The position numbers were made by a program, and so were the translations under genes. Below the pieces are notes generated by a model. That model ran no database searches and had not been told where the DNA came from. It was given only the letters and a program-made list of their open reading frames with translations. Shown piece by piece: positions 52,933 through 63,065 of a stretch of DNA of 64,000 nucleotides. Source of the stretch: Pseudaeromonas paramecii (lineage in GTDB: Bacteria > Pseudomonadota > Gammaproteobacteria > Enterobacterales > Aeromonadaceae); assembly GCF_039540575.1 (NCBI RefSeq), contig NZ_BAABFC010000016.1, positions 1-64,000 of the forward strand, written 5' to 3'. Within the stretch, counting starts at the first letter, position 1; every line of letters starts with the position of its first letter.

Positions 52933-53469
52933 ATGATGACGTTTATTGCCCTGCTGGCCCTGCCACTGCTCGCCGCCGTGGTGGGTTATGCCCTGGGACT
53001 GGCCGCCCAGTACCTCAAGGTGGAGGGAGACCCCCTGGCCGAACAGATAGGCGCCCTGCTGCCCAACGGCCAGTGCGGTCAGTGCGGCTACCCGGGCTGT
53101 GCCCAGGCCGCCGAGGCCATGGCCCGAGGCGAGGCCCCACCCACCTGCTGCCCACCCGGTGGTCAGGCGCTGGCCAAGCAGTTGGCCGCCCTGCTGGGGG
53201 TGAGCCTGGATGCCAGCAGCCAGAAGCTGCCCCAGCTGGCCACCATAGACGAGAGTGCCTGCGACGGCTGCGGCCGCTGCTTCAAGCAGTGTCCCTTTGA
53301 TGCCATCGTCGGCGCCACCCGCCAGCTGCACGGGGTGATCCCGGACGCCTGCACCGGCTGCGGTCAGTGCCTGTCCGCCTGCCCCCACAGTGGCATCCGC
53401 CTCTACGACGATCCCCTGTTCGCCCTTGCCGCACCCAAGCCCGGCACCCAAGGAGTCCGCCATGCTTAA
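52933..53469 (+). CDS. rnfB: Rnf complex ferredoxin subunit RnfB
   Basis: 178 residues from ATG 52933, which has AAGGAGG upstream. An N-terminal helix (about 3-25), the 4Fe-4S domain GQCGQCGYPGCAQAAEAM, and two ferredoxin-type clusters ACDGCGRCFKQCPFDAI and ACTGCGQCLSACPHSGI. Takes electrons to or from ferredoxin/flavodoxin. Overlaps rnfC by eight bases. Confidence 0.96.
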   Translation: MMTFIALLALPLLAAVVGYALGLAAQYLKVEGDPLAEQIGALLPNGQCGQCGYPGCAQAAEAMARGEAPPTCCPPGGQALAKQLAALLGVSLDASSQKLPQLATIDESACDGCGRCFKQCPFDAIVGATRQLHGVIPDACTGCGQCLSACPHSGIRLYDDPLFALAAPKPGTQGVRHA

Positions 53470-54916
53470 GGCCCAGATCCGGCCCCAGGGGGGCATACAT
53501 CCCGACAGTCACAAGCAGCTGACCGCTCAGCAGCATATTCGCACCCTGGAGCGGCCACGGCGGCTGATCCTGGCCCTCAAGCAGCATGCCGGCGCCCCGG
53601 CCCTGCCGGTGGTGAAGGTGGGTGACGAGGTCAACGCCGAGCAGCTGCTGGCCCGGGGGAATGGGCGCTTCTCGGTGCCCATCCATGCCCCGCTGGCCGG
53701 CACCATCACCGCCATCGACGGCAGCCACATCCACCTGAAGGTCAGTGAAGAACAAGCGCAGGTGGCACCGCTGCATCGGGATGCCAGCCTGCTGGACCCC
53801 ATGGCCATGATGGATCTCATCGAGGCCGCCGGCATCGTCGGCATGGGGGGCGCCATGTTCCCCACCGCCGACAAGCTGCGTCTGGCCCTCAAGCACCCCA
53901 TCGACACCCTGATCATCAACGGCAGCGAGTGTGAACCCTACCTGACCTGTGACGATCGTCTGATGCAGGAGCAGGGCGAGCAGATCCTGGGGGGCATCCG
54001 CTACCTGATGCACATCACGGGCGCCACCGCGGTGTTTATCGGCATCGAGGAGAACAAGCCCGAGGCCCTGGGCCACATGGATGCCCTGTGTGCCGACGAG
54101 CCGGCCATGGAGGTGGTCGCCCTGCCGGCCCTCTACCCCATGGGTTCGGAGAAACAGCTGATCCAGGCCCTGTGCGGCCGGGAGGTGCCCAGCGGCAAAC
54201 TCTCCGCCGAGATGGGCATACTGGTGAACAACGTGGCCACCTGCATCGCCGTGTTCAACGCCCTGCGCTTCGGCCGCCCCCTCACCCACAGGGTGTTGAC
54301 GGTGACCGGCGAGGCCATCGAACAGCCCGGCAACGTGCTGGTACCCATCGGCATGCCCTTGTCCGAGATCATCAACCAGTGCGGCGGCCTCAAGAGCACG
54401 CCGGCCCGCATGGTGTTTGGCGGCCCCATGATGGGCCGGGCGGTGGAGGATCTGCACGCCCCGGTCACCAAGGGCACCTCCGGCATCTTGCTGCTCACCG
54501 AGTCCGAGCTGCCCCGCCGCCACGCCAGCGCCTGTGTGCGCTGCGGTCGCTGTGTGGCCGCCTGCCCCATGCACCTGACTCCCTTGCAACTGGCGGCCGA
54601 CATCCGCAACGACAAGCTGGATAAGGCCAGCGAATGCGGCCTGTCGGACTGCCTGCTGTGCGGCTCCTGTGCCTATGTTTGCCCGGCGGCCATCCCACTG
54701 ACCGACTACTTCGACTGGGGCAAGCAACAGCTCAACCGGGAGCGGCTGGCCAAGCAGAAGGCTGAGGCCACCCGCGCCGCCGGCGAGGCCCGCCGAGCTC
54801 GTCTGGCTCAAGAAGCCGCTGAGCGCGCCGCCGCCAAGGCCGCCAAACCCGCCCGCGGCGAAGGTCGTGGCGAAGGCCGTCGGACTTCTCGTCGTTCAAC
54901 CCAGGAGGCCTCATGA
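53462..54916 (+). CDS. rnfC: Rnf complex NADH-binding subunit RnfC
   Basis: 484 residues. The NADH/FMN region includes GIVGMGGAMFPTADKL and NGSECEPYLTCDDRLM; two 4Fe-4S sites follow, ACVRCGRCVAACPMHL and CLLCGSCAYVCPAAIP. The Ala/Arg/Lys-rich tail (about 435-484) is typical of proteobacterial RnfC and varies in length. The start ATG at 53462 lies inside the end of rnfB. Confidence 0.96.
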   Translation: MLKAQIRPQGGIHPDSHKQLTAQQHIRTLERPRRLILALKQHAGAPALPVVKVGDEVNAEQLLARGNGRFSVPIHAPLAGTITAIDGSHIHLKVSEEQAQVAPLHRDASLLDPMAMMDLIEAAGIVGMGGAMFPTADKLRLALKHPIDTLIINGSECEPYLTCDDRLMQEQGEQILGGIRYLMHITGATAVFIGIEENKPEALGHMDALCADEPAMEVVALPALYPMGSEKQLIQALCGREVPSGKLSAEMGILVNNVATCIAVFNALRFGRPLTHRVLTVTGEAIEQPGNVLVPIGMPLSEIINQCGGLKSTPARMVFGGPMMGRAVEDLHAPVTKGTSGILLLTESELPRRHASACVRCGRCVAACPMHLTPLQLAADIRNDKLDKASECGLSDCLLCGSCAYVCPAAIPLTDYFDWGKQQLNRERLAKQKAEATRAAGEARRARLAQEAAERAAAKAAKPARGEGRGEGRRTSRRSTQEAS

Positions 54917-55893
54917 CACTACGTGCTCCCCATGCCCACGAGGGGATCAGCATCCCCACCCTGATGTTCAAGGTGATACTCGCCCTGCTGCCGGCGGCCT
55001 TGCTGGGGGTGTTGCAGTTTGGCGTGCCCGCCCTGCTGCTGCTCATCACCTGCCTGCTCACCGCCGTGCTGTGTGAAGGCCTGTGCCGCAAGCTCAACCC
55101 GCAAGCCGAAGGCCGCGTCAACGACGGCGCCGCCCTGCTCACCGCCCTACTGCTGGCCATGAGCCTGCCGCCGCACCTGCCCCTGTGGCTGGGCGCCCTG
55201 GGTACCGCCATTGCCATCCTGTTCGGCAAGCAGATCTATGGCGGCCTGGGGCAGAACCCCTTCAACCCCGCCATGCTGGCCCGGGTGGTGCTGCTCATCG
55301 CCTTTCCGGTACAGATGACCCACTGGGTGGATCCGGCGGCCTTCTACGACGGCCACTGGTATACCGCCGGGGTGGATGGCCACTCCGGCGCCACCCTGCT
55401 GGGGGGCTTCAAGGAGAGCGGCCACCTGAGCGTGGATCAGGTAGGACAATGGCTGGGCACCGCCCGGGGCAGTCTGGGGGAAACCTCTGCCTTGCTGCTG
55501 GTGTTGGGCGGCCTCTGGCTCATCTGGCAACAGGTATTCAGCTGGCATGTGCCGGCGGCCACCCTGCTGGGCGCCCTGGTGCCTGCCACCTTGCTGTGGC
55601 TCATCAACCCGGTACTGCTGCCGGATCCCATCAGCCAGCTCACCGGCGGCGGCCTGCTGCTGGGGGCCTTCTTCATCGCCACGGATCCCGTCACCAGCCC
55701 CACCAGCAACCGCGGCAAGCTGTGGTTCGGCGCCGGGCTGGGTTTTCTGGTGTTCATCATCCGGACCTTCGGTAACTTTCCCGAAGGGGTGGCCTTTGCG
55801 GTGCTCATCATGAACGGGGCCACGCCGCTGATTGACCACTTCACCCGTCCCACCATCTACGGCCACAAGGTTCGCAAGGAGGAGCAGGCATGA
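54913..55893 (+). CDS. rnfD: Rnf complex FMN-bearing membrane subunit RnfD
   Basis: 326 residues with many helices. The covalent-FMN threonine motif SGAT (158-161) is present after GVDGH. Overlaps rnfC and rnfG by four bases each. Forms the ion-translocating core with RnfA and RnfE. Confidence 0.95.
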   Translation: MTLRAPHAHEGISIPTLMFKVILALLPAALLGVLQFGVPALLLLITCLLTAVLCEGLCRKLNPQAEGRVNDGAALLTALLLAMSLPPHLPLWLGALGTAIAILFGKQIYGGLGQNPFNPAMLARVVLLIAFPVQMTHWVDPAAFYDGHWYTAGVDGHSGATLLGGFKESGHLSVDQVGQWLGTARGSLGETSALLLVLGGLWLIWQQVFSWHVPAATLLGALVPATLLWLINPVLLPDPISQLTGGGLLLGAFFIATDPVTSPTSNRGKLWFGAGLGFLVFIIRTFGNFPEGVAFAVLIMNGATPLIDHFTRPTIYGHKVRKEEQA

Positions 55894-56510
55894 GCACCAC
55901 CACCCTGGATTGGAAGCAAAAACCCCACTTCATGGGCCTGTTGCTGGGGGGCTTTGCCCTGCTGGTGTGTGTGCTGGTGGCCCTGGGGGCCCGGCTGACG
56001 GACCCCCTGATCAGTCTGCGCACCCAGGAGGACACCCAGAAGCTGCTGGATCAGGTGATCCCCGCCGAGCTGTATGACACGGCCCCCAGCAAGGAGCCCT
56101 TCAACCTGACCCTGGACGGCCAGACGCTCAGCGGCTTCCGCGCCCGCAAGGCCGGTCAGGTGACCGCCTTGGCACTGTTTGCCGAGACCCAGGGTTATGG
56201 CGGCACCATACGCCTGCTGCTGGGCATCGATGCCCACGGCGTGCTGACCGGCGTGCGGGTGCTCAGCCACACCGAGACCCCCGGGCTGGGGGACAAGATC
56301 CAGACCAACAAGAGCGACTGGATCCTGGGTTTTGCCGGCCTTTCGCTGGGTAACCCGGATGAGCAAGGCTGGCATGTGAAGAAGGACGGCGGCCAATTCG
56401 ACGGTTTCACCGGCGCCACCATCACTCCCAGGGCCGTGGTCAAGGGCGTGCATGAAACCCTGGCGCTGTTTGCCAAGCACAGTGCCGAATTGCTGGACAG
56501 CAAGGAGTAG
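55890..56510 (+). CDS. rnfG: Rnf complex FMN-binding subunit RnfG
   Basis: 206 residues: an N-terminal membrane helix (about 15-36) and a periplasmic domain with the covalent-FMN motif FTGATITP (TGAT at 174-177). Order D-G-E is that of nif-linked rnf operons. Confidence 0.95.
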   Translation: MSTTTLDWKQKPHFMGLLLGGFALLVCVLVALGARLTDPLISLRTQEDTQKLLDQVIPAELYDTAPSKEPFNLTLDGQTLSGFRARKAGQVTALALFAETQGYGGTIRLLLGIDAHGVLTGVRVLSHTETPGLGDKIQTNKSDWILGFAGLSLGNPDEQGWHVKKDGGQFDGFTGATITPRAVVKGVHETLALFAKHSAELLDSKE

Positions 56511-56512
56511 CC

Positions 56513-57205
56513 ATGAATTTCTATCTCAATCTGATGCGCGACGGCCTGTGGCGCAACAACGTCATCTTCACCCAGATGCTGGCCATGTGTCCCCTGATGG
56601 CGGTGACCACCAGCGCCACCAACGGGCTGGGCATGGGCCTCATCACGGCACTGGTGCTGATGTGCTCCAACGTGCTGATCTCCTGCATCCGCCAGATAGT
56701 GCCGCCGCAGGTGCGCATCCCCATCTTTACCCTGGTGATCGCCTCTCTGGTGACCCTGGTGGACATGGCCATGAACGCCTGGCTGCATGAGCTGCACAAG
56801 GTGCTGGGGCTGTTCATCTCCCTCATCGTAGTGAACTGCGCCATCCTGGGCCGCGCCGAGTCCTTTGCCACCAAGCATCCGCCCCTGGCCGCCGCCGTGG
56901 ATGGCCTGTTCATGGGTCTGGGCTTCACATTGGGTCTGGTGGTGGTGGGTGGCTGTCGTGAGGTGTTGGGCAGCGGCACCCTGTTTGCCGGCGCCAGCCA
57001 GCTGCTGGGCCCTCACTTCACCTTCATGGAGCTGACCATATTGCCCGGTTATTCCGGCTTCTTGCTCATGTTGCTGCCGCCGGGGGGATTTGTCATGTTT
57101 GGCCTGATCCTAAGCGCCATCCGTTTAGGCAGCCGGTTGCGGCAGAAAGACGCCGTCCCCGCCGCCCCGGCGCAGGCCGATGCCGTTGGAGGATGTCATC
57201 TATGA
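56513..57205 (+). CDS. rnfE: Rnf complex subunit RnfE
   Basis: 230 residues, six helices, a paralogue of RnfA in inverted topology; LNLMRDGLWRNNVIFTQMLAMCP is the family opening. Together with RnfA it holds a membrane Fe-S centre. Two bases separate it from rnfG; it overlaps rnfH. Confidence 0.95.
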   Translation: MNFYLNLMRDGLWRNNVIFTQMLAMCPLMAVTTSATNGLGMGLITALVLMCSNVLISCIRQIVPPQVRIPIFTLVIASLVTLVDMAMNAWLHELHKVLGLFISLIVVNCAILGRAESFATKHPPLAAAVDGLFMGLGFTLGLVVVGGCREVLGSGTLFAGASQLLGPHFTFMELTILPGYSGFLLMLLPPGGFVMFGLILSAIRLGSRLRQKDAVPAAPAQADAVGGCHL

Positions 57206-57462
57206 AAGTGAGTGTGGCTCATGCCCGAGGCAACCTGGGCGCCTGGTTCCAGCTTGACTTGCCCGCCCCGGTGACCGCCGGCGAGGCGCTACTGGCCTCC
57301 CCGCTGCTGGGACGCTTCCCGGACCTGGATCCCACGGTGCACCGCGTCGGCATCTTCGGCAAGCTGTGCACCCCAGATACACAACTCAAGGAAGGGGATC
57401 GGGTGGAAATCTACCTGCCGGTGTCCCGGGTGGCCGGTGAAGACGATGAGGACGAAGAGTAA
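57202..57462 (+). CDS. rnfH: RnfH family protein
   Basis: 86 residues from the ATG at 57202, which overlaps the rnfE stop. A beta-grasp (ubiquitin-like) pattern, with GIFGKLCTPDTQLKEGDRVEIY and an acidic tail. Function not firmly known. In Azotobacter and Pseudomonas diazotrophs rnfH ends the nif-linked rnf1 operon, so its presence supports that type. Confidence 0.93.
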   Translation: MKVSVAHARGNLGAWFQLDLPAPVTAGEALLASPLLGRFPDLDPTVHRVGIFGKLCTPDTQLKEGDRVEIYLPVSRVAGEDDEDEE

Positions 57463-57483
57463 CCCCCCTCAGCGCACCTAAAC

Positions 57484-57517
57484 GACACCGGAGGCCAAGG
57501 CCTCCGGTGTTTTTTAT
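57484..57517. terminator. Bidirectional terminator between rnfH and the FapA gene
   Basis: ACACCGGAGGCC and GGCCTCCGGTGT form a stem with an AA loop followed by TTTTTT. Confidence 0.9.
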
Positions 57518-57535
57518 GTAGACGCAGCCGTTAAC

Positions 57536-59200
57536 TTAGAGCGGATTGATCTCCAGCTTGCCATCGATGCACTGGATGAGGCTAGGGCCGCCATCGCGCA
57601 ACGTGGTGAGCTTCTTGCCGGCGATCTCCAAACGCAAGCCGCTGAAGAGTTTCTGCCGGGCCAGGATGCGCGCCTCAGCCAGGAAGGTCTCCTGCTGCGA
57701 CTTGTTGCCCGCCAAGCGTACCTCGTGTTCGGCCAGCTGGGCCTGATGATGCTCCAGGGTGGCGGTGAGCTTCACCATCAGCTCCTCCTTCTTGGGGCTG
57801 GCGGGCATCAGCACCAGCTTGCTGTGGGCCTCCTCCACCTGCTTGATCACATCCTGGGTATTGACCAGCTGCATCTGAATGCCCTTTTGCTGTTTCTTCA
57901 AGGCGCCGAAGATGCCCTCAATCACCAGCTCTGTGCTGTTGTCGGCCTGGGCCCCCAGGATGGCCGCCTCGATCTGCTCGCCGGCCTGGATGCGACCGCC
58001 CACCAGGGTGCCCTTGCGACCACCGGGATCCAGCACCCGCACCGAGCCCAGGGCCGTCACCTGGCTGTGCAGCATCTGGCTCTCCACCAGCACGTCCTTG
58101 TCGGAACTCAGCTGGGCATACTGGACAAACTTGGCACCTATGTTACCCAGCGCCCGCACCACACAGGAGCAGCTCTGGCCAACTCCCGTCTGCTGATGCC
58201 CTATGATGCCGCGGCCCACCACTATGTCGCCACCGGCCTCCAGGCTGGCGGACTCCACGAAGCCTGCCACATTGATGTCCCCACCGGCCTTGACCTGCAT
58301 ACCTTCGCAGACGTTGCCGCTGATCACCACGCTGCCGGTGAAGTTCACATGGCCGTAGCGGGCATCCACCACCTTGATCACCAGCACCTCATCCACCTGC
58401 ATGCCCCTGTCCTGAGCGATGGGCATGCCTTCCTGGGTGGCCAACAGCTGATTGGGGTTATCGGGGTTGATCTGCGTGCCCTTGCCGGGACTGAACTGGG
58501 CATCCTTGCCCGGCTCGGCAGGCAGCTCCTCGCCGGTCACCAAAAAACCGGGCGTCCCCTGGGTGAAGGGCTGCCGCACCATCAGCACCTGACCGACCGT
58601 GACCGTGGTGATGGCCCCCAGGTTGCGCAGATCCACCCGGTCGGCACTGCCTTCCACCTGCTGGGGCATCATGGCCCGACTGGTGGCCACCTTGGGAATG
58701 AAGCGGGTATCCTGCCCCTTGACGGGTTCGCGCCCCTGGGCCAGCAACCAGTTGATGCGTTTGCCCGGCGGCGCCTTGGCCAGGGTGGTCACCAGGCTGT
58801 CCAGCACAGTCTCATCCACCCCGCGGCAGATGCCGGCCTCCTGGATCGCGTGTTCCAGATCGGCCCGGCTCAGACTGCGGCCACCAAAGGCCGCCACCAG
58901 GGTCGCCTCGGCGCTCATGCGATCTTCGGCCACCTCTATGGTGAGCTGGGCATCGAGCCGCTGGGCCAGCACTATCTTGGAGCTGCCCAGAGCGGCCTTG
59001 CAATCGGGATGAGTCAGGGTCTCGTTAAGCGCCTCGACTGCCTCACGTATACCGGCGTCATTCACCTTGTAGAGGCGATAAGGGGACTCGGCGAGCAGTT
59101 GACGCAGGCGCGCCTCGTCGACGGCCTCACGAATGGGACGCGCCTTGAGCAGGACGAACTGCCGATCTGACGAGACGGCAAACAGATCCACGGCGGGCAT
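57536..59200 (-). CDS. FapA family protein (DUF342)
   Basis: 554 residues of the DUF342/FapA family. The N-terminal domain (about 1-200) precedes a right-handed beta-helix built of repeated V-x-GNV and AGGDI/VGG turns (GSVVISGNVCEGMQVKAGGD, ASLEAGGDIVVGRGIIGH), then a coiled coil (about 445-520). DUF342 proteins include FapA, involved in polar flagellum regulation in Vibrio, but the role here is not defined. The ATG at 59200 has CAGGAGT upstream. Single-gene unit. Confidence 0.85.
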   Translation of the reverse strand: MPAVDLFAVSSDRQFVLLKARPIREAVDEARLRQLLAESPYRLYKVNDAGIREAVEALNETLTHPDCKAALGSSKIVLAQRLDAQLTIEVAEDRMSAEATLVAAFGGRSLSRADLEHAIQEAGICRGVDETVLDSLVTTLAKAPPGKRINWLLAQGREPVKGQDTRFIPKVATSRAMMPQQVEGSADRVDLRNLGAITTVTVGQVLMVRQPFTQGTPGFLVTGEELPAEPGKDAQFSPGKGTQINPDNPNQLLATQEGMPIAQDRGMQVDEVLVIKVVDARYGHVNFTGSVVISGNVCEGMQVKAGGDINVAGFVESASLEAGGDIVVGRGIIGHQQTGVGQSCSCVVRALGNIGAKFVQYAQLSSDKDVLVESQMLHSQVTALGSVRVLDPGGRKGTLVGGRIQAGEQIEAAILGAQADNSTELVIEGIFGALKKQQKGIQMQLVNTQDVIKQVEEAHSKLVLMPASPKKEELMVKLTATLEHHQAQLAEHEVRLAGNKSQQETFLAEARILARQKLFSGLRLEIAGKKLTTLRDGGPSLIQCIDGKLEINPL

Positions 59201-59372
59201 GGGCGACTCCTGAACTGGCTGAGGTACTGCTTAATTACCAGATAATTAACAGGAAACGCCGCCTGACAACAAGCCTTACCGAGTCCGCCCCGCACCAGGG
59301 CGGCGGCTTTGCAGCGGTTATGTCGTCAGGATCACAGCCCGCCACGCACCATCGGCGCCAATCAAGACCTGC

Positions 59373-62300
59373 CTAGATCGCCGCTGCGTGACGGTCGGCC
59401 GCCCGCTCTTCCACCCGGTAGGCCGCGGCCAGTTGACTGATGCCCAATCCAGGCAGCTTCTTCACCTGGATCTGCACCGGGATCCGCTCCTTGAGTGCCG
59501 CCACATGGCTGATGATGCCGATGGTCTTGCCCGAGGCGTTGAGGTTATCCAGGGCATCCAGCGCCACCTCCAGGGTCTCGGTATCCAGGGTGCCGAAGCC
59601 TTCGTCCAGGAACAGGGAGTCGATGCTGGTCTTGTGGCTGACCAGCTCCGACAAGGCCAGGGCCAGGGCCAGGCTCACCAGGAAGCTCTCGCCACCGGAG
59701 AGGGTCTTGGTGTCCCGCTGGGCATCGGCCTGCCAGGTGTCTACCACCCGCATCTCCAGGCTCTCGCCAGGCTTACGCTCCAGGCGATAACGGCCATGCA
59801 GCCGGCTGAGCTGACCGTTGGCCAGGATGATGAGATGCTCCAGGGTCAGCCCTTGGGCGAAGCGCCGGAACTTGTCCCCCTCCTTGGAACCGATCAGGTG
59901 GTTGAGCTGGGCCCACTCGTCGTAATGCTCCCGCGCCTGAGCCAACTCGTCCAGCAAGCGACCATGGGCCTGCCGGCGTTCAGTGTCCGCCGCCAGCCGC
60001 TCCTGGCATTGCCCCAGGCGTTGCTGCACCTCGCCCTGTTGTGCCTCCAGCGCCGTCAGCTGCTCGGCCAGCGCCGCCAGGTCTTGCCTGTCTGTCGGCC
60101 GGGCGGCGGACAGGGCATCCAGCCCCGTCTGGCACTGTTCCAGCCGTCCCTGGGCCGCCAGGCGCTGCGTGTCCAGATGCCGTCTGAGCTGTTGGAGCTG
60201 CTGACGCACCTCGTCGGGCAAACAGGCCGCCAGAAAGGCCGCCTCGTCGGCAAACATGGAGGCGTCCAGAGCCGCCTGCCACTGCTGCCTGCGTTGCGCC
60301 AGCAGTTGCTCAGCCTGCTCACTGGCCTGGCAAGCCGCCAGCCACTGCCCCTGCAGTCGATCCTTCTCGGTCTGAACCGCCGTCAAGGCGTCCCGCGCCG
60401 CCTGTACATCGGCCTCGGCCTGCTGCAGCTGAGCCTGGGACTCCGCCTTGAGCTGGGCTATGCTGGCCGCCCCCACCAGTGCCTGCCGGCGAGCCAGCAA
60501 TCCCTGCAGCTGTTCGGTCAGCGCGCTCAGCCGTTGCGCCTGGCGGGCCTGCTCGGCCTGCAACTGGGGTACGCGTGCCTGTTGGAGTGACAGCTCGGCC
60601 GCCTGCGTCGCCTGCTGTGACCGCGCCGCCTGCAGTTGCGCCTGGAGTGCCTGCAGCCGTGCCACCCCAAGCTGCAGATCGGCCAGCCAGCGCAGTGGCT
60701 CTTGCGCTGGCATACTCAGCCCGACCTTGGCCAACCCCTGGGCCAATTGCGTACGGGCCTCATCCAGCGACTGTTGCTGCGCTCTTTCCTGCCCCTGCAG
60801 GGCCTCCTGCTGCTGGGTGAGCTGCGCCTGTTGCGCCGACAACTGATCCCACTGCTGCTGGAGCTGTTGCTCCTGCTGGCGAACGCCGCCTAAGCGCCGC
60901 TCCGCCTGTAATAACGCCTGTTGCCACTGCTGCCACTGGCGCAACGCCTGCTCGCTGTGTTGCAACGCGGCGGTGGCCTGGGTCAAGGCCGCCTCCAGGC
61001 CGGCACTCTCCTCCAACCCCAGGTTCAGATCCTCCGGCTGCAGCCGCTGCCACTGTTGCGCCAGGGTAGCCAGTTCGCCTTGCCAAGCCGGCGTGCGGGC
61101 GGCCTCCTGCTCCTGCTGCTCGGCCAGCCACTTGAGCTCGGTGCTCAGGGCATTACCGCGGTCCTTGAGCGCCTCCAGTTGCTGCTGCGCCAAGGCCAAC
61201 TCGGCCTCCAGCTCGGCATGGGATTGGCTGTTCGCCACCTGGGGCAACGGATGCTCGGTGGCGCCGCACACCGGACAGGGACAGCCGGGGATCAAGGATT
61301 GGCGCAGGGCCGCCAGCTGTACGGCGGCCTGGATTTCCTGCTGCCGCTGCGACAGGACATGGCAGTGTTGCTGCTGCTGGCGATACTGCTCACGCAGAGC
61401 ATCCCGCTCCTGTGCCAAGGCCGTCAGACGCGCCTGCCGTTCGGCCTGCTGTGCCGCCCCTTGACGGGCCTGATCTTGCAGCTGCCGATAACGAGCCAGG
61501 AGTGGTGGCAGCTGCAGCAAGCAGGCCTGTCGTTGCTGCGCCGCCTGTTGTGCCAACAGCAGCGACTCGCCGACCTCGGGATGCTCGCCCTGCCCCTGTA
61601 GCTGGCGCAATGCCGCCAGGGCGTCGGCCGTCGCGGCCTGCGCCAACGACAACGCCTGATGCAGCGGCGCGCGTTGTGCCTCCAGCTGCTGCAGCCGGGC
61701 AGCCTGGGCGGCTCGCCGTGCCGTCAGTTCCAGCAGGTCCGCCGCCATCTGCTGCTGCTGCTCGAGTTGCCACTGCCACAACGGCAAGCGATCCGACAAG
61801 GGCGCCAGAGGCAGCAAGGGCGTCAACTCTGCCTCCAGCTCTCGGATGGCCTGCTGGCTCTGCGCTTGCTGCTGTTCAAGTGCCGCCACGATTTGAGCCT
61901 GCTCGCGCCAGGCAGTCTCGCTTTGCTGTGCGTCCTTGACGAGAACCGCCTGCTGCTCCGTCAGTCCCTGACTCGCCAGCTCCAACGGCAGCAACTCCTG
62001 CTCTATCAACGTCTGGCGGACTTGAAACGCCGCCTGGGCCTGATGCAGCCGCGCCTGCGCCTGTTCAACCGTCTGCGCCTGTTCCGCTGACGCCTGCGCC
62101 AGTTCCTGCTGCCGCAGGGCCAATGCCTCCCGCGATGCCGACTGTTGCCGCACCCTCACCTGCTGTTCCTGCCAGCGACCGTAGTCCAGCATCAACTTCT
62201 GCGCCGGCTCATCCTGGGCCAGCCGAGCCAGTTGCGGTGCCGCCTCGGCTTCTTGTTGCGCCAGGGTCGCCAGGACCTGCTCAGCCTGCTGCCGTTGCTG

Positions 62301-63065
62301 CTCGGCACGCCGCCAATCCTGCCACCATTGGCTGGCTTGCCGTACCGCCCCCAGCGCATTCTGTAGCTGAACCAGTTGCTGCTGATGGGCGGTCAGGTCG
62401 GCCTGCAGAGCCAGCCGCGCCGCTTCCGGCAACAGCGATACTCCCTCCAGGCGAGCCTGCAGGGTGTCGCAGGCCTCCTTCATCTGTTTACTTTTATCAA
62501 ACACGGCACAGGAGATGCGGCCATAGATTTCGGTACCGGTCAGCTCCTCCAACAGCTCGGCCCGCTCATTGGCCGGAGCATGCAAGAAGGCCGCAAATTC
62601 CCCCTGGGAGAGCAGCATGGATTTGGTGAAGCGAGCAAAATCGAGGCCAGTGAGGCTGGCCACCGCCTCCAGCTTGTCCCGCACCTTGTCCGCCAGTATC
62701 TGGCCATCGGCCAGCCGCGCCAGCTCCACCTGGGGGGGCTGCAGATTGCCATCCGGCTGCAAGCGGGCACGCCGCTGACTCCAGAAGGCCCGATACCCCA
62801 CGCCCTTGACCTCAAACTCCACCTCGGCCAGACACTCGGCGCAATGGCGGGTCATCAATTCGTTCTGAGTGGGGCTCACCTGCAGCCGCGGGGTCTGGTG
62901 ATACAAGGCCAGACAGATGGCATCCAGCAGGGTGCTCTTACCCGCCCCGGTTGGCCCCGTGATGGCAAACAAGCCGCCGCCGGCAAACGGCGCCAACCGA
63001 AAGTCGATCTTCCACTCCCCCCGCAGGGCGTTGAGATTCTTCAGCCGCAGGCTCAGTATCTTCAT
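59373..63065 (-). CDS. sbcC: Exonuclease subunit SbcC
   Basis: SMC-like ATPase of the SbcCD hairpin nuclease. 1230 residues: Walker A GPTGAGKST (about 37-45), two long Gln-rich coiled-coil arms, the zinc-hook CPVC (about 597) at the centre, and the C-terminal ABC half with LSGGESFLVSLALALALSEL and the Walker B LDEGFGTLD. Longer than E. coli SbcC (1048) mainly in the coils. The start overlaps the sbcD stop by four bases. Confidence 0.96.
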   Translation of the reverse strand: MKILSLRLKNLNALRGEWKIDFRLAPFAGGGLFAITGPTGAGKSTLLDAICLALYHQTPRLQVSPTQNELMTRHCAECLAEVEFEVKGVGYRAFWSQRRARLQPDGNLQPPQVELARLADGQILADKVRDKLEAVASLTGLDFARFTKSMLLSQGEFAAFLHAPANERAELLEELTGTEIYGRISCAVFDKSKQMKEACDTLQARLEGVSLLPEAARLALQADLTAHQQQLVQLQNALGAVRQASQWWQDWRRAEQQRQQAEQVLATLAQQEAEAAPQLARLAQDEPAQKLMLDYGRWQEQQVRVRQQSASREALALRQQELAQASAEQAQTVEQAQARLHQAQAAFQVRQTLIEQELLPLELASQGLTEQQAVLVKDAQQSETAWREQAQIVAALEQQQAQSQQAIRELEAELTPLLPLAPLSDRLPLWQWQLEQQQQMAADLLELTARRAAQAARLQQLEAQRAPLHQALSLAQAATADALAALRQLQGQGEHPEVGESLLLAQQAAQQRQACLLQLPPLLARYRQLQDQARQGAAQQAERQARLTALAQERDALREQYRQQQQHCHVLSQRQQEIQAAVQLAALRQSLIPGCPCPVCGATEHPLPQVANSQSHAELEAELALAQQQLEALKDRGNALSTELKWLAEQQEQEAARTPAWQGELATLAQQWQRLQPEDLNLGLEESAGLEAALTQATAALQHSEQALRQWQQWQQALLQAERRLGGVRQQEQQLQQQWDQLSAQQAQLTQQQEALQGQERAQQQSLDEARTQLAQGLAKVGLSMPAQEPLRWLADLQLGVARLQALQAQLQAARSQQATQAAELSLQQARVPQLQAEQARQAQRLSALTEQLQGLLARRQALVGAASIAQLKAESQAQLQQAEADVQAARDALTAVQTEKDRLQGQWLAACQASEQAEQLLAQRRQQWQAALDASMFADEAAFLAACLPDEVRQQLQQLRRHLDTQRLAAQGRLEQCQTGLDALSAARPTDRQDLAALAEQLTALEAQQGEVQQRLGQCQERLAADTERRQAHGRLLDELAQAREHYDEWAQLNHLIGSKEGDKFRRFAQGLTLEHLIILANGQLSRLHGRYRLERKPGESLEMRVVDTWQADAQRDTKTLSGGESFLVSLALALALSELVSHKTSIDSLFLDEGFGTLDTETLEVALDALDNLNASGKTIGIISHVAALKERIPVQIQVKKLPGLGISQLAAAYRVEERAADRHAAAI

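Noticed and set aside
59388..60590. A 400-codon plus-strand frame opposite sbcC
   Set aside because: Reverse of the Gln-rich coiled coil; repetitive composition with no recognisable domain.
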